Under the pieces are notes generated by a model. It saw nothing but the letters and a program-made list of their open reading frames with translations, made no database searches and was not told where the DNA came from. Below, piece by piece: positions 45,632 through 56,739 of a stretch of 64,000 nt of DNA (positions are counted from its first letter, which is position 1; each line of letters starts with the position of its first letter). The position numbers were made by a program, and so were the translations under genes. This stretch comes from TK10-74A sp965217625 (GTDB taxonomy: Bacteria; Chloroflexota; Dehalococcoidia; Bin125): NCBI GenBank assembly GCA_965217625.1, contig OZ244557.1:2170001-2234000 (forward strand). Reading direction: 5' to 3'.

Positions 45632-46554
45632 CAGGCTCCTCCTTTGCGCTGGGCGCTCGTGTGCTGGACGCTCGGCGCGACAGCCTCGTCGTCACGCTCC
45701 GGCGCCTCGTCGATGAAGTGGTTCCGGCCCTCGCGCCGCACCAGCCGCCCCGCTCCGGGGTAGGGCGTGTGCACCGAGAGGACCAGGTGGTTGCCGGCGA
45801 TGGCCTCGCGGATGAGGCGCTTCTTCGTCTCCAGGCTCACCAGCGGCAGCACGTCGAAGGCGCTGATCCAGGCCACGCGCTCGAGTTGCACCCGGTGCTG
45901 CGCGATGTCGCCGATGTAGATCGCCGTCTCGCCGCCGTCGCGGATCAGCACCGCGGCGTGGTCGGCGGTGTGCCCCGGCGCCTCGATCACGGTGATCTGC
46001 GACGTCACCGCGGTCTCGCCCTCGATCAGATCGAGCTGGCCGGCCTCCCGCAGGGGCAGCAGGTTGTCGGCCAGGTAGGTCGCGCGGGTGCGCTCGTTGG
46101 GGTGCGTGGCGACGTCCCATTCGCCCGCCTGGATGACGTAGCGGGCGTTCGGGAAGCTGGGCCGCAAGGCGCCGTCGATCCGGCGCGTGTTCCAGCCGCA
46201 GTGGTCGTTGTGCAGGTGCGTGTTGATCACGATGTCCACATCGCCCGGCGCGACGCCCTGGCCGGCCAAAGCGTCGAGCAGCTTACCGTGCCCCACGACG
46301 CCGCCACGCTCGCGCAACTGCGCGAAGTCCTTGTCGCCTTGGCCCGTCTCGATCAGCACGGTCTTGCCATCCGATTCCAAGAGCAGGCAGTTCAGCCCCA
46401 GCGGGATCTGGTGCTGCGCGTTCAGCCCCGTCGTCACGCGTTCCCACATCACGCGCGGGACGAGCCCATGCACCGCCCCGGCGTCCTGCCACGACTGGCC
46501 GTCGGAGAGGACGCGAATCGGCACACCGCCGACGTTGTAGCGCGCTGCCGGCAT
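45631..46554 (-). CDS. MBL-fold hydrolase, AHL-lactonase-like
   Basis: 307 residues from the ATG at 46554, with GAAGGGG about 10 bases before it. Motifs: NTHLHNDHCGWN, IEAPGHTADHAAV, YIGDIAQHRVQ, and a late SVHTPYPGAG. This set is the AHL-lactonase/quinolone-response MBL branch, whose members open lactones or similar esters. The substrate is not evident and no quorum-sensing gene lies nearby. First gene of a two-gene operon with the hypothetical protein. Confidence 0.87.
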   Translation of the reverse strand: MPAARYNVGGVPIRVLSDGQSWQDAGAVHGLVPRVMWERVTTGLNAQHQIPLGLNCLLLESDGKTVLIETGQGDKDFAQLRERGGVVGHGKLLDALAGQGVAPGDVDIVINTHLHNDHCGWNTRRIDGALRPSFPNARYVIQAGEWDVATHPNERTRATYLADNLLPLREAGQLDLIEGETAVTSQITVIEAPGHTADHAAVLIRDGGETAIYIGDIAQHRVQLERVAWISAFDVLPLVSLETKKRLIREAIAGNHLVLSVHTPYPGAGRLVRREGRNHFIDEAPERDDEAVAPSVQHTSAQRKGGA

Positions 46555-46730
46555 CCGCACGCCCCTTCGGGTCGCACGCCGGCCGCCCACGCGGGCGGCC
46601 GCTCGTGGTCGCGACAAACCGTGGCCCAAGCCCACAGCCTACCGGCATCGTCGGCCCGCTCGCCAGCGCGGGCCGCCAGTGAGGCCCGCCAGCGCGACGG
46701 ACTTGGCAGGGCGGTGGGCCGTCGTGCGCT

Positions 46731-46736
46731 TATACT
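46731..46736 (+). promoter_or_regulatory. -10-like TATACT before ilvE
   Basis: TATACT (5 of 6), 27 bp before the ilvE ATG. TTGGCA lies 22 bp upstream (46703-46708), too far for a standard promoter, so only the -10 is supported. Confidence 0.35.
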
Positions 46737-46762
46737 GGCGCGGTTGCGAAGGAGAATCGCCC

Positions 46763-47704
46763 ATGTCCGGCACCCCCTACGCGTTTCTCAAGGGCGAGAT
46801 GATGCCCTTGGCCGACGCCAAGATCGGCCTCATGACGCACGCCTTCAACTACGGCACCGCCGTCTTCGAGGGGATCCGGGCCAATTGGAACGTCGAGCAC
46901 GAGACGCTCTATCTGTTCCGCGCCCGCGAGCACTTCGAGCGCCTGCGCAAATCGGCCCACGTGCTGATGATGGACCTGCGCTACAGCGACGACGAGCTGA
47001 TCGACCTCGCGCGTCAGCTCGTCACGCACAGCGGCTTCCGCGAGGACCTCTATATCCGGCCCATGGTCTACAAGTCGCAAGAGGTGCTGGGCGTGCGCCT
47101 GCACGATGTCGAGGACGACCTGCTGATGTACTGCGCGCCGTTCGGCGCCTACCTCGACCTCGACGCCGGCATCCGCTGCTGCACTTCGTCCTGGCGCCGC
47201 GCCGACGACACCTCGATCCCCGTGCGCGCCAAGGTCAGCGGCGTCTACATCAACTCCGCGCTCGCCAAGACGGAGGCCCACCACCACGGCTACGACGAAG
47301 CGATCATGCTCAACGCCGACGGCCACGTCGCCGAGGGCAGCGGCGAGAACATCTTCATGGTGCAGGACGGCGCCCTGATCACGCCGCCCTCGTCCGACAA
47401 CATCCTGGTCGGCATCACGCGGGCCACGGTGATCGAACTGGCCCGGACGGAACTCGGCCTGCCGACCATCGAGCGCAGCATCGACCGCAGCGAGCTGTAC
47501 GTCACCGATGAGGTCTTCATGACGGGCACGGCGGCGCACGTCACCCCGATCCTGGAGATCGACAGCCGGCCCGTGAACGGGGGCGGCATCGGCGTCGTCT
47601 CGGCGCAGTTGCAGCAGCTGTTCTTCGACGCGATCCTCGGCCGGCTGCCGCAGTACGAACGCTGGCTGATCCCGATCCCGGGGGCGGATCTCGCAGGGGC
47701 CTGA
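46763..47704 (+). CDS. ilvE: Branched-chain amino acid aminotransferase
   Basis: 313 residues from ATG 46763 (AAGGAG upstream). Class IV PLP enzyme: HAFNYGTAVFEGIR (substrate side), the PLP Lys in VRAKVSGVYINSALAKTEA, a HGYDEAIMLNADGHVAEGSGENIF stretch and TRATVIELARTELGL. It makes or degrades Leu, Ile and Val with glutamate/2-ketoglutarate. It lies about 3 kb upstream of the ilv-leu operon but is separated from it by two unrelated genes. Confidence 0.94.
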   Translation: MSGTPYAFLKGEMMPLADAKIGLMTHAFNYGTAVFEGIRANWNVEHETLYLFRAREHFERLRKSAHVLMMDLRYSDDELIDLARQLVTHSGFREDLYIRPMVYKSQEVLGVRLHDVEDDLLMYCAPFGAYLDLDAGIRCCTSSWRRADDTSIPVRAKVSGVYINSALAKTEAHHHGYDEAIMLNADGHVAEGSGENIFMVQDGALITPPSSDNILVGITRATVIELARTELGLPTIERSIDRSELYVTDEVFMTGTAAHVTPILEIDSRPVNGGGIGVVSAQLQQLFFDAILGRLPQYERWLIPIPGADLAGA

Positions 47705-47784
47705 CCCCCGGCCCCGCCGGCCCGCGTCCCCGGAGGGCAGCCGCACACGAGGGCGCAAGCGCGGGCGAAAGCGAGGCCGCGGCC

Positions 47785-48378
47785 GTGACCGAGTTGCTCG
47801 CCGTCGCGCTGGCCTACGGCATCGGGTCGATCCCGATCAGCTGGCTGATCTTCTACTGGCGCAGCGGCGGCCAGGATCTGCGCGTCGTGGGCGACCTCAA
47901 CGTGGGCTCCGCCAACGCCATGCGAGAGGGCGCCGGCCCGCCCTGGGGCCACATCGCGCTGCTGGGCGACATCGGCAAGGGGCTGCTGGCCGTCTCGGTC
48001 GCGCGCTGGCTCGATCTGCCGGTCAGCTGGTGGGTCGCCTGCGGCTACATCGTCATCCTGGCGCACATGTTCCCCGTCTGGCTGGGCTTCCGCGGGGGAC
48101 GCGGCGCCGCCACCGCCGTGGGCGCGGTGGGCGCGTTCCTGCCCGCGCAGTTCGGCATCACGATGTCGGCGGCGACGGCCGCCTTCCTCCTCGTTCACAT
48201 CGCGGAGATCGGCATTCTGGTGGCGGTGGCGCCGCTGCCGTTCCTCGCCGTCGCCGCCGACCTGCCCGTCGCGGCGATCGTGTTCTGCTTCACCGCGCCC
48301 ATCCTCGCCGGCCTCAAGGCCGCCTTCGACCGCTGGCGGCGCTGGCGGTCGGCCCGCGCCATGAGCGAGGACCTGTGA
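47785..48378 (+). CDS. plsY: Glycerol-3-phosphate acyltransferase PlsY
   Basis: 197 residues. Polytopic inner-membrane enzyme that acylates G3P using acyl-phosphate, the first step of phospholipid synthesis. Motifs: GIGSIPISWLIFYW (motif 1), NVGSANAMREGA (the DLNVGSAN acyl-phosphate loop), GDIGKGLLAV, and GFRGGRGAAT (motif 3). Five to seven hydrophobic segments. GTG start. The usual GSGNVGATN is modified to GDLNVGSAN, so it may be a divergent PlsY. Confidence 0.87.
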   Translation: MTELLAVALAYGIGSIPISWLIFYWRSGGQDLRVVGDLNVGSANAMREGAGPPWGHIALLGDIGKGLLAVSVARWLDLPVSWWVACGYIVILAHMFPVWLGFRGGRGAATAVGAVGAFLPAQFGITMSAATAAFLLVHIAEIGILVAVAPLPFLAVAADLPVAAIVFCFTAPILAGLKAAFDRWRRWRSARAMSEDL

Positions 48379-48412
48379 GTGAGGAGCCGGGAGCGCCCCC
48401 AATGAGCACACC

Positions 48413-49612
48413 ATGACCAGCGCGCCGTCGTACGACTGCATCGTGGTGGGCGCGGGCCCGGCCGGATCGGTCGCGGCCTACGACCTCGCCGCCGAGGGCG
48501 CGCGCGTGCTGCTCGTCGATCGGGCCGCCTTCCCGCGCGACAAGCCCTGCGGCGGCGGCGTGCTCGTCGGCGCGGCCAAGCACCTGCCGTTCTCGATCGA
48601 GCCCGTCGCCGAGCGGACGCTGTCCGCGTTCCGGGTGCGCTACCGCCGCGACTGGGAGTTCGAGCACGACGCCGGCCGGCCGCTCGTCTACATGACCCAG
48701 CGCGCTCGCCTCGACGCCTACCTGGCCGAGCAGGCCGCGGCGGCGGGCGCGACGTTCCAGGACGGGCGCCGCGCGCGCGAGGTCGAGGCCGGCGCGGACC
48801 AGGTTTGCGTCCGCTTCGACAACGGCGACCTCGCGACGGCGCCCGCGCTCATCGCGGCCGACGGCGTCAACGGCGTCTGCCGCCGCGCCGTCGGGCTGCC
48901 CGGCCAGCGCACCGCGGTCGCGCTCGAGGCCAACACCCCGGGCGTGCCGGACAGCTGGTCCCACCACGTGGGCGTCGAGCTGGGCAGTCTGCCGGGCGGC
49001 TACGGCTGGATCTTCCCCAAGGGTGACCACTGCAACATCGGCGTCGGGGGCTGGCCCGTCACCGGCCCCCGCCTGCGCGCGGAGCTCGACGCCTACGGCA
49101 TCGCCGAGCGCTTCTCGGCCCCGGCGCTGGCCGGCCACCGCGGCTACCGCCTGCCCCTGCGCGACGCCGGCAGCCCAGTCGTCGTCGGGCGGGTCGCGCT
49201 GGTCGGCGACGCCGCCGGCCTCGTCGACCCGCTCTCCGGCGAGGGCATCGGCAACGCCTTTCGCTCCGCGCGCATGGCCGCGGCGGCGGTGTCGCGGCTG
49301 CTCTCCGGCGAGGCCCCCGACCTGCGCGACTACGAGCGCGCGCTGGAGCGCAGCATCGAGCCCGACCTGGCCATCGCCCGGCAGCTCGCCGACCTGCTCC
49401 AGGACCACCCCTGGCCGTACGTGCAGATCATGCGTCGCTCGGGCTGGTTCCGCGGGCTGCTCTGCCGCATCGTGCGGGGCGAGGACGACTACCAGGGCAT
49501 GCGCGCCCGCCTGGGCCCGCTCGCGCCCCTGTTCGAGTTCGCCGCGCGCCGGGCGGCGCGCAAAGTGTCGCGCCGCAAGCAGCGCGCCGCCGGCCGGGCA
49601 ACCGTCAGTTAA
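48413..49612 (+). CDS. Geranylgeranyl reductase-family FAD oxidoreductase
   Basis: 399 residues. FAD Rossmann motif CIVVGAGPAGSVAAYDLAAEGARVLLVDR at the N-terminus, then RDKPCGGGVL (family motif), YGWIFPKGDHCNIGVGG, and the second FAD motif RVALVGDAAGLVDPLSGEGIGNAFRS. Members reduce isoprenoid side chains (geranylgeranyl groups, menaquinone tails) or act as epoxidases. A role in quinone or membrane lipid saturation is possible. The start lies 34 bp after plsY. Confidence 0.88.
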   Translation: MTSAPSYDCIVVGAGPAGSVAAYDLAAEGARVLLVDRAAFPRDKPCGGGVLVGAAKHLPFSIEPVAERTLSAFRVRYRRDWEFEHDAGRPLVYMTQRARLDAYLAEQAAAAGATFQDGRRAREVEAGADQVCVRFDNGDLATAPALIAADGVNGVCRRAVGLPGQRTAVALEANTPGVPDSWSHHVGVELGSLPGGYGWIFPKGDHCNIGVGGWPVTGPRLRAELDAYGIAERFSAPALAGHRGYRLPLRDAGSPVVVGRVALVGDAAGLVDPLSGEGIGNAFRSARMAAAAVSRLLSGEAPDLRDYERALERSIEPDLAIARQLADLLQDHPWPYVQIMRRSGWFRGLLCRIVRGEDDYQGMRARLGPLAPLFEFAARRAARKVSRRKQRAAGRATVS

Positions 49613-49621
49613 CGTCGCCGC

Positions 49622-49651
49622 TTCACAGGCCCGGCCGCGCTGGGCTACAGT
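49622..49651 (+). promoter_or_regulatory. Promoter of the ilv-leu operon
   Basis: TTCACA (49622-49627, 5 of 6), 18 bp, TACAGT (49646-49651, 4 of 6). Transcription would start near 49658, 32 nt before the leader-peptide start. Confidence 0.6.
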
Positions 49652-49689
49652 ACCCATGGCTCGATGTATCCAGAGCCGGGAGTGCAGAC

Positions 49690-49770
49690 GTGGCGCGACT
49701 CATCCTGCTCGGCGTGACCCTGCTCGTGGTAGTCGTAGCGGTGCGCTCCGTTGGGGGCGGCGAAGCGTAG
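49690..49770 (+). CDS. ilv leader peptide (attenuation)
   Basis: 26 codons from GTG 49690, with GGGAG (49678-49682) seven bases upstream and TAG at 49768. Residues 4-18 read LILLGVTLLVVVVAV: 12 of 15 are Leu, Ile or Val, including four Val codons in a row. In the whole peptide 13 of 26 are branched-chain residues. Such a peptide in front of ilvB is the hallmark of ribosome-mediated attenuation: shortage of charged tRNA-Val or tRNA-Leu stalls the ribosome and lets transcription pass the terminator that begins 24 bp downstream. Confidence 0.8.
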   Translation: MARLILLGVTLLVVVVAVRSVGGGEA

Positions 49771-49795
49771 CCGTCGCCCAGCACAGCGGAGCGCA
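49742..49795 (+). promoter_or_regulatory. Leader hairpin of the ilv attenuator
   Basis: TGCGCTCCG (49742-49750) pairs perfectly with CGGAGCGCA (49787-49795), closing a loop that spans the end of the leader frame. A ribosome stalled in the Val/Leu run would cover the left arm. Inside it GGGCG and CGCCC can form a smaller stem. Which of these is the antiterminator could not be settled by eye. Confidence 0.55.
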
Positions 49796-49826
49796 ACGCC
49801 GGTCGCCGTGACCGGCGTTTTCTTTT
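49795..49826 (+). terminator. Rho-independent terminator of the ilv attenuator
   Basis: AACGCCGGTC (49795-49804), loop GCCGT, GACCGGCGTT (49810-49819): a perfect 10-bp stem followed by TTCTTTT, 48 bp before the ilvB ATG. It is the only classic hairpin-plus-T-tract terminator I see in the window. Confidence 0.88.
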
Positions 49827-49873
49827 CCCGCGATCCCCGAAGGGACGCGGCCGGCGAACGAAGAGGTCCAACC

Positions 49874-51553
49874 ATGAAACTGACCGGCGCACAGATCCTG
49901 CTCGAGTGTCTCAAGGCCGAGGGCGTCGAGACGCTGTTCGGCTATCCCGGCGGCGTCGTGCTGCCGCTCTATGACACCTTCGTCCAGTACCCCGAGATCC
50001 GGCACGTGCTCGTCCGGCACGAGCAGTCGGCCGCCCACGCCGCCGACGCCTACGCCCGCGTCAGCGGTCGCACCGGCGTCTGCCTGGCGACCTCCGGCCC
50101 CGGCGCGACCAACCTCGTCACCGGCATCTGCACGGCCTACATGGATTCCGTGCCGATGGTCGTGCTGACGGGCAACGTCGCCCGCGACCTGCTCGGCCGC
50201 GACGGCTTCCAGGAGGCCGACATCACCGGCATCACGCTGCCGATCACGAAGCACAACTACCTCGTCATGCGCGCCAGCGAGGTGGCGCAGGCCGTCAAGG
50301 AGGCCTTCCACATCGCCTCCACGGGGCGTAAGGGGCCGGTGCTCGTCGACATCCCCAAGGACGTGTTCATCGAGACCGCCGACTGGGACGGCTACCCGGA
50401 GGGCGTGCATCTGCGCGGCTATCCGGTCGTCACGCGTCCGGCCCAGGACGACGTCGAACGCGCCGCCGAACTCATCAACGCGGCCGAGAAGCCCGTCATC
50501 CTGGCCGGCCAGGGCGTGATCCTCTCCGGCGCCGCCGACGAGCTGCGCGCGGTCGCCGAGAAGGTCGACGCCCCCGTCATCACCACGCTGCTGGGTATCT
50601 CCTCGATCCCCGACGCACATCCGCTCTCCTACGGCTTCCTGGGCATGCACGGCCACTACTACTGCAACATGACGGCCGACGCCGCCGACGTCGTGATCGG
50701 CATCGGCATGCGCTTCGACGACCGCGCGATGGGCCGCTTCAAGGACTTCAACCCGGGCGCGAAGATCGTCCATATCGACATCGACCCGGCCGAGATCGGC
50801 AAGAACTTCCAGACCCACGCGCCCGTGCAGGGCGACGTCGCCGAGACCCTGCGCGCCCTGGCGCCCCTGCTCAAGCCGGCCACGCATCCGCAGTGGCGCG
50901 CCTGGATCGACGGCGTCAAGGCCGAGCACCCCACGGACTACTTCGGCGCCGAGGACGAGCTCACCGGCACATGGCTGGTGCGCGCCATCGCTGAGGAGAC
51001 CAACGGCGACGCCACCGTCGTCACGGGCGTCGGCCAGCATCAGATGTGGGCCGCGCAGTACTACCCGTTCAAACGCCCCCGCCAGTGGGTCACGAGCGGC
51101 GGCCTGGGCACCATGGGCTACGAGGTGCCGGCCGCCATCGGCGCGCAGTTCGCGCAGCCGTCCGACCCCGTCTGGTCCTTCTGCGGCGACGGCGGCTTCC
51201 AGATGACGCTGCAGGAGCTGCAGACCGTCAAGGACCACAACCTGCCCATCCGCTACGCGCTGTTCAACAACGGCTTCCTGGGCATGGTGCGTCAGTGGCA
51301 GGAGCTGTTCTACGGCGACAACTACCACTCCGTCGACCTGGGCCAGCCCGACTTCCTGAAGCTCGCCGAGGCCTACGGCATCACCGGCCTGCGCGCCACG
51401 ACCCGCCAGGAAGCCCGCGACGCCATCCGCGCCGCCCAGGCCGTCGACGGCCCCGTCCTGATCGACTTCCAGACCGCCAGGGTGGAGAACGTCTGGCCCA
51501 TGGTCCCGGCCGGCGCCGCCCTGTCCGAGACGATTGAGGAGCCCGCCCAATGA
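49874..51553 (+). CDS. ilvB: Acetolactate synthase large subunit
   Basis: 559 residues from ATG 49874 (AAGAGG upstream). ThDP-dependent condensation of pyruvate with pyruvate or 2-ketobutyrate, first common step to Val/Leu/Ile. The catalytic Glu is in VRHEQSAAHAADAYARVSGRTG, the ThDP/Mg motif is CGDGGFQMTLQELQTVKDHNLPIRYALFNN, and the FAD region is present in the middle domain. Overlaps ilvN by 4 bp. Confidence 0.96.
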   Translation: MKLTGAQILLECLKAEGVETLFGYPGGVVLPLYDTFVQYPEIRHVLVRHEQSAAHAADAYARVSGRTGVCLATSGPGATNLVTGICTAYMDSVPMVVLTGNVARDLLGRDGFQEADITGITLPITKHNYLVMRASEVAQAVKEAFHIASTGRKGPVLVDIPKDVFIETADWDGYPEGVHLRGYPVVTRPAQDDVERAAELINAAEKPVILAGQGVILSGAADELRAVAEKVDAPVITTLLGISSIPDAHPLSYGFLGMHGHYYCNMTADAADVVIGIGMRFDDRAMGRFKDFNPGAKIVHIDIDPAEIGKNFQTHAPVQGDVAETLRALAPLLKPATHPQWRAWIDGVKAEHPTDYFGAEDELTGTWLVRAIAEETNGDATVVTGVGQHQMWAAQYYPFKRPRQWVTSGGLGTMGYEVPAAIGAQFAQPSDPVWSFCGDGGFQMTLQELQTVKDHNLPIRYALFNNGFLGMVRQWQELFYGDNYHSVDLGQPDFLKLAEAYGITGLRATTRQEARDAIRAAQAVDGPVLIDFQTARVENVWPMVPAGAALSETIEEPAQ

Positions 51554-52137
51554 CCGACTACAGCACCATCGTCGCGCACGTGGAGGACCGCCCGGGCGTG
51601 TTGGCCCGCGTCGCCTCGCTCTTCCGCCGCCGCGGCTTCAACATCGAGAGCCTGACTGTCGGCAAGGCCGACGAGCCCGGCCTGAGCCGCATGACCATCG
51701 TCGTCGAGGGCGGCGCCGGCACCGTGGCGCAGGTGGAGCGCCAGCTGTTCAAGCTGATCGACGTCGTCTCCGTCGTGGACATCAGTAATCAGCCCGTGAT
51801 CGACCGCGAGATGTCGCTCATCAAGGTCGCCTGCGAGCCCCCCCAGCTCGTGGAAGTGGGTGAGCTGGTGAAGGCGTTTCGCGCCGACATCGTGGATGTC
51901 GGCCCGCAGTCGATCATCGTGCAGGTGCTCGGCGACGGCCGCAAGGTCGAGGCGCTCGAGGCCATGCTGCGCCCCTACGGCATCCTGGAGATGGTGCGCA
52001 CCGGCCGCGTGGCGATGGTGCGCGGCCCCTGCACCAGCAAGCCCGCGCCCATCAGTCCCGGCGAGCAGCAGGCGGAGGCCGCACGGGCGCAGCTGGGCCG
52101 TCGTCCGGAGGGCGCCCTGCCCTTCACCAGCGACTAG
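51550..52137 (+). CDS. ilvN: Acetolactate synthase small (regulatory) subunit
   Basis: 195 residues. N-terminal ACT domain (VAHVEDRPGVLARVASLFRRRGFNIESLTVG) that binds valine for feedback control, then a second ACT-like half with EALEAMLRPYGILEMVRTGRVAMVRG. ATG overlaps the ilvB stop. C-terminal tail after residue ~165 is Glu/Ala/Arg-rich. Confidence 0.95.
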   Translation: MTDYSTIVAHVEDRPGVLARVASLFRRRGFNIESLTVGKADEPGLSRMTIVVEGGAGTVAQVERQLFKLIDVVSVVDISNQPVIDREMSLIKVACEPPQLVEVGELVKAFRADIVDVGPQSIIVQVLGDGRKVEALEAMLRPYGILEMVRTGRVAMVRGPCTSKPAPISPGEQQAEAARAQLGRRPEGALPFTSD

Positions 52138-52269
52138 CCCCGCGCCGCCGCCCGGGCGCTCGCGCCGGGAGAAGCCGCGGGTATAGCATCCGCCCTGCCG
52201 CGAGCACACCGCGCGATCAGCACGCGCCGCCGCCCGACCCCCGCGACGGCCGCAGAAAGAGGAGCCCCC

Positions 52270-53274
<1,005 letters not shown>

Positions 53275-53318
53275 CCGCCCCCGATTGCAAACGCGACGCA
53301 AATCCCGACGGCCCCCGC

Positions 53319-53348
53319 TAGGCACAACTCCCCCCGCCCTGCCATACT
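53319..53348 (+). promoter_or_regulatory. Possible internal promoter before leuA
   Basis: TAGGCA (53319-53324), 18 bp, CATACT (53343-53348) preceded by TGC. It lies in the 226-bp gap between ilvC and leuA and would start a leader of ~145 nt. Confidence 0.35.
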
Positions 53349-53357
53349 GGGAGCGTG

Positions 53358-53432
53358 ATGCAGAACCACTTCCTGGCAGGGACATCTCGGCGGGCCCACT
53401 CAGCCCGCCGCAGCCTTGGGGGACGACGCTGA
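53358..53432 (+). CDS. Possible leuA leader peptide
   Basis: 24 codons, ATG 53358 to TGA 53430, with GGGAG four bases upstream. It is not rich in Leu (two residues), but it has a run of Arg and encloses the hairpin at 53388. It could be a regulatory frame or chance; weak evidence only. Confidence 0.25.
   Translation: MQNHFLAGTSRRAHSARRSLGGRR
53388..53410 (+). promoter_or_regulatory. Hairpin in the leuA leader
   Basis: CGGCGGGC (53388-53395) and GCCCGCCG (53403-53410) form a perfect 8-bp stem with loop CCACTCA. There is also a 7-bp inverted repeat CCTGCCA...TGGCAGG around the -10. No T-tract follows, so anti-terminator or pause function is only inferred. Confidence 0.45.
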
Positions 53433-53500
53433 TCCAGCCGTCCACCCCGCCGGGGCGTGCCCTCCTGCACGCGCCGCGCTGAGTCCAGGAGTCCGACCCC

Positions 53501-55054
<1,554 letters not shown>

Positions 55055-55101
55055 CCGCCGCCGGCGACCCCGCTCGCCCGCGACGACGAAAGGACTCACG
55101 C

Positions 55102-56508
55102 GTGGCCGAAGCTCGCACACTGGCCCAGAAGATCTGGGATGAGCATCTCGTTCGCCAAGGCGACGGCGAGCCCGACCTGCTCTACGTCGACCTCCACCTG
55201 GTGCACGAGGTCACCAGCCCGCAGGCCTTCGAGGGCCTGCGTCTGACCGGACGGCCCGTGCGCCGGCCCGACCTCACCCTCGCCGTGCCCGACCACAACG
55301 TCCCCACCGACAACCGCGTCGAGCCCTACGGGGATCCGCTCTCGCAGCAGCAGGTCACCTCGCTGCGCGAGAACTGCGCCCAGTTCGACATCCCCCTCTT
55401 CGACACCTTCGACCCGCGCCAGGGCATCGTGCACATCATCGGGCCGGAGCAGGGCGTCACCCAGCCCGGCCTGACGATCGTCTGCGGCGACAGCCACACC
55501 TCGACCCACGGCGCCTTCGGCGCCCTCGCCTTCGGTATCGGCACCTCGGAGGTCGAGCACGTGCTCGCCACCCAGACGCTGCCGCAGAAGCCGCTCAAGC
55601 AGATGGCGGTCGAGGTCACGGGCGCGCTGCCCCCCGGCTGCACCGCCAAGGACGTCGTGCTCACGATCATCAACCGCATCGGCGTCGACGGTGGCACGGG
55701 GCACGTGATCGAGTACCGCGGCGACGTCATCCGCGCCCTCTCGATGGAGGGGCGCATGACCGTCTGCAACATGACGATCGAGGGCGGCGCGCGGGCCGGC
55801 CTGGTCGCGCCCGACGACACCACCTTCGACTACCTCCGCGGTCGCCCCCACGCCCCCACGGGCGACGCCTGGGACGAGGCCCTGGAGTCCTGGCGGCAAC
55901 TGCCCAGCGACCCCGGCGCTCGCTTCGACCGTGAGGTCGTGCTCGACGGCGCGGGCATCGACCCGTACGTCACGTGGGGGGTGACGCCCGCGCAGAGCGT
56001 GGGCGTCGGCGGCCAGGTGCCGGACCCGGCCGAGATCGAGGACCGCGCCGCCCGCGAGACGGCGGAGCGCGCCCTGCGTTACATGGACCTCGAACCGGCG
56101 ACCCGCATCGTGGACATCAACCTCGACCGCGTCTTCATCGGCTCCTGCACCAACGCCCGCATCGAGGACCTGCGCGCGGCGGCGAAGGTTCTCGAGGGCA
56201 AGACGGTCGCCGGCGGCGTGCACGCGATGGTGGTGCCGGGCTCGGGGCTCATCAAAGCGCAGGCCGAGCAGGAGGGGCTGGCCGACATCTTCCGCGACGC
56301 CGGCTTCGAGTGGCGCGAGGCCGGCTGCTCGATGTGCCTCGGCATGAACCCCGACATCCTCGCCCCCGGCGAGCGCTGCGCCTCGACCAGCAACCGCAAC
56401 TTCGAGGGGCGGCAGGGGCCGGGCGGCCGCACCCACCTCGTCAGCCCCGCGATGGCCGCCGCCGCCGCCGTCGCCGGCCACTTCGTCGACGTGCGGGACT
56501 GGAGCTAG
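55102..56508 (+). CDS. leuC: 3-isopropylmalate dehydratase large subunit
   Basis: 468 residues from GTG 55102 (GAAAGGA upstream). Aconitase fold holding a 4Fe-4S cluster: the first cysteine lies in FIGSCTNARIEDLRAAA and the other two in GCSMCLGMNPD. GDSHTSTHGAFGALAFGIGTSEVEHVLATQ is the family signature. Works with LeuD, but their genes are separated here by two small genes. Confidence 0.96.
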   Translation: MAEARTLAQKIWDEHLVRQGDGEPDLLYVDLHLVHEVTSPQAFEGLRLTGRPVRRPDLTLAVPDHNVPTDNRVEPYGDPLSQQQVTSLRENCAQFDIPLFDTFDPRQGIVHIIGPEQGVTQPGLTIVCGDSHTSTHGAFGALAFGIGTSEVEHVLATQTLPQKPLKQMAVEVTGALPPGCTAKDVVLTIINRIGVDGGTGHVIEYRGDVIRALSMEGRMTVCNMTIEGGARAGLVAPDDTTFDYLRGRPHAPTGDAWDEALESWRQLPSDPGARFDREVVLDGAGIDPYVTWGVTPAQSVGVGGQVPDPAEIEDRAARETAERALRYMDLEPATRIVDINLDRVFIGSCTNARIEDLRAAAKVLEGKTVAGGVHAMVVPGSGLIKAQAEQEGLADIFRDAGFEWREAGCSMCLGMNPDILAPGERCASTSNRNFEGRQGPGGRTHLVSPAMAAAAAVAGHFVDVRDWS

Positions 56509-56523
56509 CGATTCGGAGCTTCG

Positions 56524-56739
56524 ATGCCGGGGCTTCGGAATGTCAAACAGGAGGAGGCCGTCCGGGCGTTCGTTCGCTTGGGTGGCCGAGAGCGGGCGTC
56601 GAAGAAGAACTACCGCATGGTGACGATGCCGAACGGAGCATTGCTCGCGATCCCCACCGGTACACTCAAGATCGGTCTGCTGCATCGGCTCATTCGTCGC
56701 GCCGGGGCGACCGCACAGGATTTCGAGGAGGTGATGTGA
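56524..56739 (+). CDS. HicA-like small protein lacking the catalytic His
   Basis: 71 residues, 15 bp after leuC. Matches the HicA/YcfA toxin fold: MPGLRNVKQEEAVRAFVRLGG, then KKNYRMVTMPNGALLAIP, then TLKIGLLHRLIRRAGATAQDFEEV. Toxic HicA has a GSH motif where this protein has KNY, so the catalytic His is absent and the toxin is probably weak or inactive. It overlaps the next gene by one base. Confidence 0.75.
   Translation: MPGLRNVKQEEAVRAFVRLGGRERASKKNYRMVTMPNGALLAIPTGTLKIGLLHRLIRRAGATAQDFEEVM

Noticed and set aside
49664..49715. Alternative 17-codon leader frame starting at ATG 49664
   Set aside because: It lacks branched-chain codons and has no ribosome-binding site; the frame at 49690 has both.
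49613..49873. T-box riboswitch before ilvB
   Set aside because: No AGGGTGG-like T-box sequence was found; the leader-peptide layout explains the region better.
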